A stretch of 64,000 nucleotides of DNA, taken from the NCBI RefSeq assembly GCF_037975245.1, contig NC_092574.1:25317213-25381212 (forward strand). Reading direction: 5' to 3'. Positions within the stretch are counted from its first letter, which is position 1. Each line of letters opens with the position of its first letter. Below are positions 1-12,100 of this stretch, in pieces. The stretch is from Apostichopus japonicus (taxonomy: Eukaryota; Echinodermata; Holothuroidea; Aspidochirotida; Stichopodidae). Position numbers and translations under genes: made by a program. A model generated the notes under the pieces. That model saw only the letters and a list, made by a program, of their open reading frames with translations, did not search any database and was not told the origin of the DNA.

Positions 1-107
1 TGCCAGCTCAAAATTCTTCATTGGCTCAAGCCCATTACGATGAAGTAATTTTTCAAACCTCAAGACAGTTTTGCATTCTGCTTTAAAGATACTGCAATTG
101 ACGGCAG
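1..107 (-). CDS. C3: C3-like exon 25 (C345C, partial, runs off the edge)
   Basis: An open frame containing [16 protein letters not shown] and EPMKNFELA reaches the window edge. It resembles the first C345C beta strands ('YKV.I..I'). The exact start is uncertain. A gcagag acceptor at 107 fits the phase of exon 24. A cag acceptor at about 80 would fit only if exon 24 uses its second donor. The canonical cag at 110 would run into a stop. Confidence 0.5.
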
Positions 108-3100
108 CTCTGCATTAAAAGTACTTAAGAAAGACAGCCTTTTTAATTTTTAAACTTATTTAAAACTGTTTTCATGTTTATTTCAAAAATATAAAATAAA
201 TACATTTATCTTTATGTCTTTTTCAAAACAAATGTTTTTAACTTTCTAATAATGTAACAAACTATGTCTCCTAAAAGGGAGCATAAGGCAAGGGGCAAAG
301 GAGATGCTAGACAAGGATATTACACTGTTTTCCTGCGTATGTCTTATATCCTTTTGCACAAGCAAATGGATAATGGCTCAGAAATATTGCCAATTAAAAC
401 AAATTTCTAAAATAGATGCTCAGCTGAACTTCTGCAGCGTTATGCTCTCGTTTGTAGCTTTACATTAAGTGAGACTTGAAGAGTAATGGTCACTTACAGC
501 TTATGTTTCGACCTACATAAACCAATTACACTATATACGGTTTCTGAGGTATTTTTCAATAACTCCCTCATTTAGTTCATTACTCAAGTCTTTATTATGT
601 AAGATGGCCACTCCCATGTCTTTCGTTAAATGTAACTGTTGTGTGCATATTGTTATTGGCGTTGGTACATAATAGTAGTTCATTGCTTTAGGATAAGTTC
701 TTCATATGTACAAGGGATTTAAAATATATAGGCTGTATACATTCTCTGTAGCTTCCATCTATTGAAGATACCATTTATTGCAAAAAGAAATCTTTTTAAT
801 GCTTGTTTTGCTTTTTGACAAATATTTGATCATGTATGAGAGCTGCAATTGGTGGGAAACACTTTTTATACATTGCCATTACTTTAAGAATAGAAAGTTC
901 ACTTTTGACATAAGAAACATTGTGGGTGCATATTTCTAAGTTGAAGGCGGATGCAATCCATCACTTAATAATCATCATATTAAAGGAGCCATCCACTTTT
1001 ACATATCTGCTAAACATTAAAGGAGCTGTCACCTTTAAATATAAGATGTCCACACTTCAATATTTTGTAAGCATCAAAGGAGTGTTCCAATGTTTCATAG
1101 CTAGTTTGTGATTTTATCAGACATATTTATCAAGCATTTTGTTTTTGTATCTCTTCCCTTTGTAGAGCTCGCTAGTTGAACATAATTATTAACAGACACC
1201 TAAGAGAAATACTTAGAGATTAATAACTGGACTGGGCTCTATTGAATGCATACTCTACTTCTGTAAGTCTAACTGCATGGATGTAGAAAATCTTGTGGTA
1301 AACATTTTTCAGAATCACTGTTTCTTTCAACTGTGTGCAACTCACAATTCCATTTGTTTTCTTATCCAATATCTTGGGAAAAGGTCAAACAATTTTTATC
1401 AATATTTAGATGGACAACTTTCATCCATCAACTGTGTGTATAAAAAGCAAAGTAATGATTTCCTAGTATGCCAATGATGCATCTGACAATTGGAACCTCT
1501 ATTTTGAATGCCGTTGAATGCCTATGTAAGTGCATGCTGATTGATGTTTGAAACAGTATTTACAAGAAATTGATAATACCAAACAGTGAATTCGTGGCTT
1601 GGAACAATCAGCATCATTTTTTTTCTCATGCAGTTGCTAATAGTAACAGAATGAATGTCAAAACCAACCATAAGTGGCAGCATTCTCGCAGCTCAATCGT
1701 AAGAGTTCATCTTTAGGTTTGGAATCAGTAGCAGCACAATCTCCTGGAAAGAAACACAAACAAAATGATGAGCATCGATCCAAATCATCACTATCCACAA
1801 CATTTAACTATGTAAGATTCCTTATACCAGCTCAACTGTTCTCCATTTTTTATTTGATATTTTTTACTTTAGCTAAAATAATAAATTTCTTTAATGTAAT
1901 TGTATTTTAATTACTTAAGTGAAGTTGGGTGATATTTCCATTAAGTAGAATAGGATCTACAAAATAGCATTCTACTTATGATTAGTGAAATATTACTTGG
2001 ATTAAGTGAAATTGGCTTCTACTGAAATTGAATAAACTTCCACTTAAGAGGATATTCTAGTGGCTGAAGTTGATTGCTTAGCAAAATTGCTGAAATATGT
2101 CTGAATATTTAGGCTAAAGCCACATCCTCCTAACATGTTGCATGGCGAAGATATGAATTTATGCATCTGGCCACAGCAGAATGGATGATGTAATCAGGTC
2201 AATTCAGCTGAAAATGCCTTTTTTTCTTCTTTATAATGTGTCAATCATTGATCCACAGAAGAAAAGACCATTTCTACAAAAAAGTACAGATGACTTTGAC
2301 AGCTGAGTAAACATTCAAATGGTTTAGTTTTTAGGAATAAATCAAGGTGAAGATGAAAATAATATAAGTAAAGCTTTTGAAGATAAGTTGCCAACAAGAC
2401 ATCACAGGCTTGCTACTGAGATCCAACTTCCTGGTGTAGATGCCTGGTTTAGTAAAGTCAAAATAGGTTACATTGAATTAACCATATCTCAAGTAAAGGA
2501 CAAGATGTTGTGATTCGGTTTGCAACTAGCTGCAGTGTGGAATATTATTCTTTTCAATAAAAGTTTCATTTTGTGTTTGTCACCAGAAAGTCCTTGAACC
2601 TTTAAAAGAATTGAACATTCAGCTAAAACAGAATATAATACAATTAAGCTCAAGTAAAACAAAAATTGCAATAGTATGAAGGTGAAATTAAAGTCACCTA
2701 AGTTAAATTGAATTTACTAAAGTTGTATTGAATCAACCTAAGACCAATAGAGAGGTACATGTTGAAGCAGCTTGTAGGACAAATAGAGAGGTACACGTTG
2801 AAGCAGCTTGTTAGAGAAATTGAGAGGCACAAATTGACGCAGCTTTTAAGAGAAAATGAGAGGAACATGTTGAAGCAGCTTGTGAGACAAATGGAGAGGA
2901 ACATGTTGAAGCAGCTTGTAGGACATATAGAGAGGTACATGTTGAAGCAGCTTGTGAGACAAATAGAGAGGTACTGTACATGTTGAAGCAGCTTGTGAGA
3001 CAAATAGAGAGGAACATGTTGAAGCAGCTTGTAAGACAAACAGAGAGGTACATGTTGAAGCAGCTTGTGAGACAAATAGAGAGATACATGTTGAAGCAGC

Positions 3101-6100
3101 TTGTGAGACAAATAGAGAGGAACATGTTGAAGCAGCTTGTAAGACAAACAGAGAGGTACATGTTGAAGCAGCTTGTGAGACAAATAGAGAGATACCTGTT
3201 GAAGCAGCTTGTAAGACAAATAGAGAGGTACATGTTGAAGCAGCTTGTGGGACAAATAGAGAGGTACATGTTGAAGCAGCTTGTGAGACAAATAGAGAGG
3301 TACATGTTGAAACAGCTTGTTAGACAAATATAGAGGTACTTGTTGAAACAGCTTGTGAGACAAATAGAGAGGTACATGTTGAAGCAGCTTGTAAGAGAAA
3401 TGGAGAGGTACATGTTGAAGCAGCTTGTAAGAGAAATGGAGAGGAACATGTTGAAGCAGCTTGCCATACACTCTCATCCTTTACATGTTCCAAATGTGTT
3501 TTTTCAGAATTTGGTTGTGGATAGTAGCTACCATAAGGAAAAACGGATAATATCACTCAAATTGATAATTGTGGTACCCTGTTTACAAATATTAATTCAG
3601 TACCCGGTACCAAAGAACCCTAATAAGAGAAAAAGTATGGTAACTACATAGTCCCAGAACTGTGCCAGAACTGCTTTCAACACTCTGTGAAGAGCAATGA
3701 AAGTAGAATCGAGTGCAAACTTACAATGCTGTTTAAATGGTAAAATGCGTCCCTACATGAGGAAGAATTAAAGCAAGAATTCAATTGGTTCTGATTACCT
3801 TCAGCACAGAGACAGAAACTTCCTTCGCAGATATAATCCAAAAGGGAATCTCTAGCATCAACAGATGCAGGATGGTAAAACTTAACACATTCTTCAGCTG
3901 CAAGAAATCAAATATTCAAGAAATGTTTTACAGATTTATTATGGATCAGTCATGCTTCTCAGAGGCAATTGCTTCAAGACAAGTTTGGGATGTCTTACAT
4001 TTGAAGGATCACACAGGAAGCTGGTTATGAGGCTATCATTGCACTATAATCCAAACCACCTGGCTTAGTAACTCAATTAAGTTATGGTAAAGTACATTTA
4101 TGAACAGCTGTTGGTGACAGAAGTAAACACCCACTCTCAGTGCAAAGTATACAGAATTTAGGTGTCTGTATTCGCAAACCTTCATGTAAGGTTCTGGAAG
4201 TTGATGTCATCATTTTCATTATGTTATGATAATATTGTAAATACCATTGTTTGGACTCTGATACCACACAGAAGGGTATGCTGAGAATAACTTGAAACTG
4301 AATCAATCAATGACTTTCACCATTCATATGATCCTTTACAATTTGAAAACATCTTTCACAGGTTCTTCTAGAATACTTGCAAATATGCAAGCTTGAGACT
4401 CACTAGGGTTGTAATAGTCATAAACTTTCACAGCAACTGGCTTAATATTTCCCACTGTGTGCTTTCTCTTGACATTAAACTGGATTTCCAGTTCAGGTTC
4501 TTGGCTTTGTGTAGGGATGAAATCTGCATAGAAAATCACTGATCTCTGGGAAATTTCAAATCTGCTGATGTAATCATTGTCTTCAACAATCTATGCATGA
4601 CAAAAAAATATGAGATCAGAATCAAATAGAGTATATCTGGAAATTCTGGAATGCTGTAGTCACATGGCAGGCCATGGTGAAGGATAAAGGAGAAGTACTA
4701 ATAGCAGTGAAACTATCACATGATCAGACACGCAGTGGCATAGCCAGGGTTTCAGGGGCTCTTGTTCAAGAGTAACAGCATCGGCCCTTTACCAATGGGA
4801 CCCTGGTTCAATGAACTGCATATTGCTTTGCCTCTTCAAATAAGCTTGAGAACGGTAGTGAATGTGATAATTCATCACAAAATAATAACAATCATCCAAT
4901 GTTTTTAAAATGTATATATGGGTCTTACAAAATACAAGTAATACACAGTAGAAAAGTAAATTTGAACAGATTTTCTTGCCACATATCAGGTTTAAACACA
5001 GTTCCACATGGTAATTGTAACCAACTAAAAAGTTTGGACTTACAGTGTTAACCAGCCAAGGCATCACACACACAGGCACACCCAATCCTATAGATCCTCT
5101 TGCCTTTTGGCAAGGAATAAAATTCACATGAAGTGAAAAGTACACCTTTAATGTAAATCCAAATTTTAATATGTGAAGAGCATATGTGAAAATGTACCTG
5201 GTTTTTATATGAGGTAATATTCAACAATTAGTCAATCAAAGTTCAAACCTCTACAAGCAGAAAAATAAACAGTGCGAAAGCAGGGTAAAATGGGTCCCAG
5301 CAGGAAGGAACAAAACTGTTTGTGATTAAGCAAAGATGTTAGGTCACCCTGTCAGTAAGTATGCCTCCTGTTTCTCCTATGTACAGTTCGTGGCACCTCT
5401 TACAAGACATAATGTATGTCTCCTCTGGAGCAAACCAGGGCTATAAGAGAGTGAACTGTATAGTGTGGAAGTTATAAACTATCACATGATGGTGAACTAT
5501 CCACTGGAGGTGACCTATCACACGAGGCTGAATCACTGTGTAAACATAGACTATCATGTAAGGGTGAATTATCCAATGAAGTTGAGCTATCAAATGAGGG
5601 TGAATTACTGTGTGAACATTGGCTATCATCTGAGGGTGATTATCCAATGGAGGTGCGCTATCAAATGAGGGTGAATTACTGTGTGAGCATGGACTATCTT
5701 CTGAGGGTGAATTAGCCAATGGAGGTGAGCTATCACATGAGGGTGAATTACTTTGTGAGTCTGAACTACAGACTGAACTATCGTAAGAGGGGAAGCTATC
5801 AAATAAGGATGAATTACTGTGTGAACATGGACTATCGTCTGAGGGTGAATTATCCAATGGGAGTGAGTTATCAAATAAGGGTGAGTTACTGTGTGAACAT
5901 GGACTATCATATGAGGATGAATTATCCAATGGAGGTGAGCTATTAAATTAGGGTGAACTGTACTAAAAGCGAATACAAATTGATTACCATCTTGAACTGT
6001 GCCGAAATTCGAGCAAACTTTACACTGGTTGTACCTTAAGATAATCGGTGATAATGAGTGGGTGCCAAAGGAAGGGGTAAGAGATTGGATATGGGTAAAT

Positions 6101-9100
6101 TCACCTGTTCTAAATCTTCCTTGATGGGTTCGAAGCCAGAATAAATACCAACATCAATAATTGCCATGTTTGTTGGTTCATTCTTCATATACCTATAAAA
6201 TTGAAGGAAAAAAAATAAGATAATATTATGTTTGTATATGTTTCTGATCCTTCACAAAAAAAACTGACCTGTATAACATTGAACGTTAACATAACATACA
6301 GTACATATACCTTTCATGTATACTTTGAGCAGCTGGTTATGTTTGAAGTTTAGTTTCCCTCAACAATAATTTGATTCAAAGAAATTGTATCACAGTTTTT
6401 TGTGTGAATGTCACAAATATGCTGTAAAGCCTTTCAAAACATCGATTGCTGTTTGGATAGCAATAAACTAAACACTTAGCATAGACCTACTTCTCTTGGA
6501 AAATAAAAGGGGCTCTCCAGAGACTGTTACATAGGTCCTACTGCTCTGTCATAGCACATGTATCTAACCTAGGCTTCTTTGTAAGTGAATGGTGCTTTCC
6601 AGTCTTTCAACAGCGACAGTCACATAGGTCCTACTGCTCTGTCATAGCACATGCATCTAACCCAGGCTTCTTTGTAAATGAATGGGGCTTTCCAGTCTTT
6701 CAATCTGTCACATAGGTCCTACTGCTCTGTGATATCACATGTATCTAACCTAGGCTTCTTTGTAAATGAATAGGCTTTCCAGTCTTTCAACAGAGGTGAC
6801 TGACTGTCACATATGTTCTACTGCACTGTCATAGCAAAGGTATCTAATTTACTGTTCGTAAATAAAAGCTTTGCAAATATCAACTTGAAAAGGCTTTCAG
6901 ACTCTGGACCTCTACCCATCTAAAATGAACCTGAAAACTTAACAGAAAACAACAAAATTTATGCACATACACAGTGTGAAGTTCACCCAAGCTGTCACTT
7001 TTGCAGTCGTCAGTGTTAACAAGTTTTGTAAGCTTTCTCTTAGTTCACTTTCACTTCAACAAAAATGAAGTATTTATAGGCTAATTTCTAAGATGTGGCT
7101 ACATTCAAACTTTATTGCCCAACTCATCATGCTTACAATATTTACATATTTCTGTTTACCTCAATTGATCATCATGAGTCCTTTTAGACATACATATGCC
7201 ATCACCGCCGCATAGATTCCTTATGCATTGGCAATGAAAATAAACCAGCCGGTAGTCCTTCCCAGCAGTTACTTGTTTTTAAGTACATTACATATGCAGC
7301 ACAAGAGAAGTCTGAAAGCTAACCCTGTTAATTAGTTCATACTGCAATACCTAATGCCGACCTTTGTTTTTCATGTAACCAGAATGCAAAAATGCATTGT
7401 AGTTTCGATGATGTAACCAGCACTTTTCTTCATGAATTTGGCGTCATGTATAGTGAAGGTGTATATGTTTACAAGGGTTTCATTTGACCTCTGATGACTT
7501 CAAATGACTTCTGACCTCCACCAAAAACAATAGGCTTCTTTAACTCAATGTGGTACACACTAGATAAGAGGTCGGCCCAAGCTTCTAGTATTGAGATATT
7601 GTGTTTACAAGGTTTTCACAATTTGACCCCTGGTGACCCAAAATGACCTTTGACCCAACCAAAAACAATAGGGTTTTTGTACTTAATATGGTACTTCTAC
7701 GAACTAAATATGAGGTCCTCCCAAGCTTTACTCCTTGAGATATCGTGTTAACAAGGTACAAATAAAGTGTACTACTGTCCAATATTCCCTTCTTGGGAAC
7801 CTTTATATAAAAGTTTTTTACAATTTTAACCTCGGCTGACAACCTACTCGACTTAAAACAATAGGTTTCCAGAACTCAATATGAGGCATTCATATACAAT
7901 GCCTTAAATCATTCAAGAGTTATATAGACAAACATGCACACGTACATGGTCATAATTGCAAAAGGTGATGATTTCATCTAAACCATAAATCAACAATAAC
8001 TTCTGTTATTGTCTGATTGCAGACATTAAAGTAGAAACCCAATTCATGTGCATGCACATATTAATGCTAGCACCAGTTCTGCTTTCTTAGGTTACAGCAT
8101 AAATCTATCAAAATAACTCACGCAACCACCACTCTCACATTCAGCATCAAGGCATCTCTGCCCTTATCACGCTGGGCTTGTCTCCTTAAACGCCCCACCG
8201 TGGACCATATGTTTTGCAGGTCACAGCAGGTACAGTGTTGTGCATTAGGAGGCTCCTCTGGGGGATCTTCTTCGTCTTTAGCTAACGCTTCCCTGGCATT
8301 TATGTCGATGGTGAAGGCACATGGCCTCTCACTGACATCTTCAGATATAGTATTATAGGTCACTTTCACCTGTTAGATCAAGGTAGACTTTTGAACTTAT
8401 CGACAAACAACAAACCATGGAAATTTAACTCTAATACCATATGAACCTGAACCTCACAATTGCAATTGGTTCCACATCAACCTTTCATATATAAATTCTG
8501 AATCAGTGCCTCAAGATGCTGGTGAAACTGACTAGGGTTAAGATTGCTGTGATATTTACTTGGGTATTCTTTTTTAAATTTAATATAGAGCTACATACTC
8601 TCTTCATTATCTGACATACTTCATACTTTTCAGGTTTCAATCAGCCTATCAAGGGCATGGAAACATCCATATAAGGGTCCAAGTGAGCCACTAGTACTTC
8701 ATGAACGCATACCTATCAGGGTTAAAGTAATCCACTAAGTCTCCATGAAAGCCTACCTATCAGAGTTAAGTAATTCACTAGTACTTCTTGGAAGCATACC
8801 TGTTAGGGTTAAAATAATCCACTAGGACTTCGTGCAAGCATACCTATAAGGGTTACGCAATCCACTAGAAATTCATGAAGCATAATTATCATCATCATCG
8901 GTTCGACCTCAGTCGACCGTTATCATCATGAGGGGTTAGAGAAGTTGGTCGGACAATAACATGGCATGGAAATTTCCAATAATTTCTGACTTCCATAAGG
9001 GTTGCTAGCTCACACGTACTTTCAGCCCCACTGTCCTCTAGTAGGAATTGCAGGAAGGCTTTATGTTTGCAACAGGGGTACCATGGTTTGGTTCATGAAC

Positions 9101-12100
9101 TTGTTGGCTGCTTCTTCTGGGTGTCAGTGGTAGTGACCAGCTGCTCTAAGTCTTCGTTCTCTGAGTTTCATGGACACCTTTGGAAGATCGCTATAAAGCA
9201 GTTTGTTGGGTATCTTCTGTTTCCAACTAATGTAAAGGGAAACCCTCAGTGATCTTGTGTAACAACCGTTTATATTTCTTTCCAGTTGTTTGGTAATAAT
9301 CCATGTTTCAGAACCATACAGGAGTACTGGCTCAACTAGAGTCAGAAAAACATTGACTTTTGTTTCTCTAGGGAGTCCTGACTTCCAGATCTTACTTAGC
9401 TTGTTGACAGCTTGCCATGTTTGGCACTTGCGTACATGAATGTCCTCCTTGGCGGTTGCTATGCAAGCTCCCAGGTATTTGAAGTCGTTTACTGGCTGAA
9501 GTGTGATGTTGTTTATGGTTTTGAGTGAAACATGGGTTGGTTGGTTAAAGCTCATGTAATTTGTTTTCTTGGAATTGATTTTAAGTCCAAACTTCTCAGC
9601 TTCTATTTCTAGTGCAAGAAGAAGTTCTTGGGCCTGTTCAGTAGTATCTCATAGTAGTTCCAGGTAATCAGCAAAGCCTAGATCTGTGATGGTCTGTTTT
9701 TCAAATCTCCTGGATTGCCGTGGTTTGATTGTGAATCCGAGTTCCTTGGTTTTATCAGGAGGGATGGCTTGACGGAAGCAATAATTTAGAAATATATATG
9801 ATGAAGATGAATGGAGCGAGTGTATCTCCTTGAAGTAAAAAAAGGTAGGTATTGCAGGAAGATTGCGGGCCCGGAATCCTTCTAACATTCGGCGAATGTC
9901 CAGAATTTGTCCTACAATTCCTCTCTCTTTGCGAAATCCATTTTGGTTGACTCTCAAAAGTGTGTCGATGTGATCTCGAATGCGATTCAGTATCATTCTG
10001 TTGTATGTTTAGCTGATTATGCAGGTTAGACTGATGCCTCTGTAGTACTCAGGATAACTTAGGTTACCTGACTTAGGAATGGGGATTATGTTGGACATAT
10101 TCTACTGTTCTGGGCGACAGTTACAACTGAAACTTTCATTACAGAAATGGAGAATGATGTCTTGGATATTGCAGTACTTGATTACTTCAGCAGGTATTCC
10201 CTCTTCACCACAGGCCTTGCCATTTTAAGTTGGTTGGCCACTTGAAGTTCATCCACATCGAATGGGTCTGTATCTATTGGTAGTTCGGCGTACACTTGTT
10301 GTATATCTTCATCTTCCATTGATACTGTGGGAAGGTTACCAAGTAGGTTTTTGAAAGTGGTATACCAGTTGTCAAGTTTTTCTTGTTGTGTTCTGCCTTT
10401 CACTTGTCCTTCATTCACCTTTCTTCTTCCATATACTTTGTTTATAGCTTTCCAGGACTATATCATATTTCCACCTTTACTCTCTACTTCAATTTCATGA
10501 ATTTGTCTATCACAGGAAATCTTGATTAGCTGCTAGATATGCCTTGTCCAATTCTTCCTCAGCTTGTTTAGTGATTGTCTCGTTTCAGGAATGCTCAGGG
10601 AGGTGTTTCGTTCTGAAGCATCTTTAAGTTTTGTTCTTGCAACATCCACTCTTTTGTTTTCACTTGCGAACAGTTTCTTGTCTCGCTTCTTTATTGGTAG
10701 CAGCTTTGAGGCAGTTTCGTTGTTTGCTTCCACAAGACAGTTGTACTTATATGTTATGCTCTGATCTGAAGCAGCTTCCATTTGCAAGTGCTCAAATCTA
10801 TTTCTAACTTCCAAGGTATAATGCCCTTGAACATCACTATCCTGTGCAAGTGCTTTCCAGTCATATCTAACTTTTCTGCTCTGTTTTGTATTTGCACGGA
10901 GTCGGAGCTTCACCGTTGCTACTACGACCCGGTGGTCAGACCCAATAGGTGATAGGCTGCTAAAGGCCTCGAGGCCCCCAGGGAACCTCTCCACTTACGA
11001 CATATAAGAATGATCTCAATATGTGACTTAGTTCCAGTCCCAGGGTTGAGATGCTTCATCAGTTTTCCATGCATCTTTCTAAATAAAGCATTTCATATGA
11101 TGAGATCCATTGCCTGTTTCAGGTCATTGAGCATCTGTCCATTGTAGTTTGTTTGCTGGTGATAACTACACTTTAGGCGACTACTAAGTCGGTTCCTAAT
11201 CTTGCATTCATGTCTCCCAGAACTAGGACAAAATTGTGTGCAGGTATACTTTGGATTGTGTCTTCTAGATCTTGGTAGAATTTATTGACTTCTTCCTCTT
11301 GAGACTTCTTATCTTCTGAACTTCTACAAGGAAGGGTTGGACTGTACGCTACAATGATGGTAGTTGCTAAATTTTCATTCAAGTCTGCTTTTAGGATTCT
11401 TGGTTATACTTTCTCTATTTAAGCTAGAACATTTTTGGCATGCTTGCCTAATATAATTCCAACTACTTTGAATGAGGCTTGAACAGTATTTCTCTCAGCG
11501 GAAGCTGTTACCAAGTATATCCATGCGGTTGCCTTTCATATTGAATTTCTGCTGATTGGTTTTGTGTACTATGCGATGCTCTTGTATAGCGACTATGGCA
11601 TAGTTGCAATGATTTTCCATCTCTGTAAGTTCCTCTCTTTGATATGAAGTGCGCAAGGTTCTAACATTGCAGGTAGCCACTTAGTGTGACTTTTGATTCT
11701 CAGCATAACTAGAAGTGTTAAGTAATCCGCCAGGACTTCATGAAAGCATAACTTTATGGGTTAAGTAATCCTCCAGGACTTTATGAAAGCATACCTTATG
11801 CAGTAATGTTTGTTAAAGTAATGCTAGGTACTGTCATATATGGTAAAGTATTGTATGATACAGTCATGTTTGATAGTCATATTTAATACAGTCATGTATG
11901 GTACATTAATGTACATGGTCCAGTCATGTATGGTACAGTCATGTTTAATACAGTCATGTATGGTACAGTCATGTACCATGTTATAGTCATGTTTGTTACA
12001 TTCATGTTTATTAACGTCATGTATGGTACAGTCATGTTTGTTACAGTCTTGTTTATTACAGTCATATATATAAGCTGCAGTAATGTGGTATAGTCATGTA

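Noticed and set aside
1674-1910. Plus-strand 78-codon ORF beginning [10 protein letters not shown]
   Set aside because: Its first part is the antisense of exon 24, which fits the C3-like gene in sequence, phase and splice sites.
2698-3651. Long ORFs on both strands with 12-residue repeats
   Set aside because: They come from a 36-bp tandem array lying in an intron; openness in several frames is a result of the unit length.
4336-4590. Reading exon 22 through to the stop at 4336 as an A2M-type C-terminus
   Set aside because: A GTGAGT donor lies at 4404 and exon 23 continues in phase with EECVKFYHP and CLCAE, so the protein has a C345C domain.
4731-4770. hAT terminus (cagtggcatagccagggttt)
   Set aside because: Only one end found; no inverted partner or 8-bp duplication nearby.
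5441-5946. Ser/Asp-rich and Tyr/Asn-rich repeat ORFs
   Set aside because: By-products of the 72-bp array; no start context or splice support.
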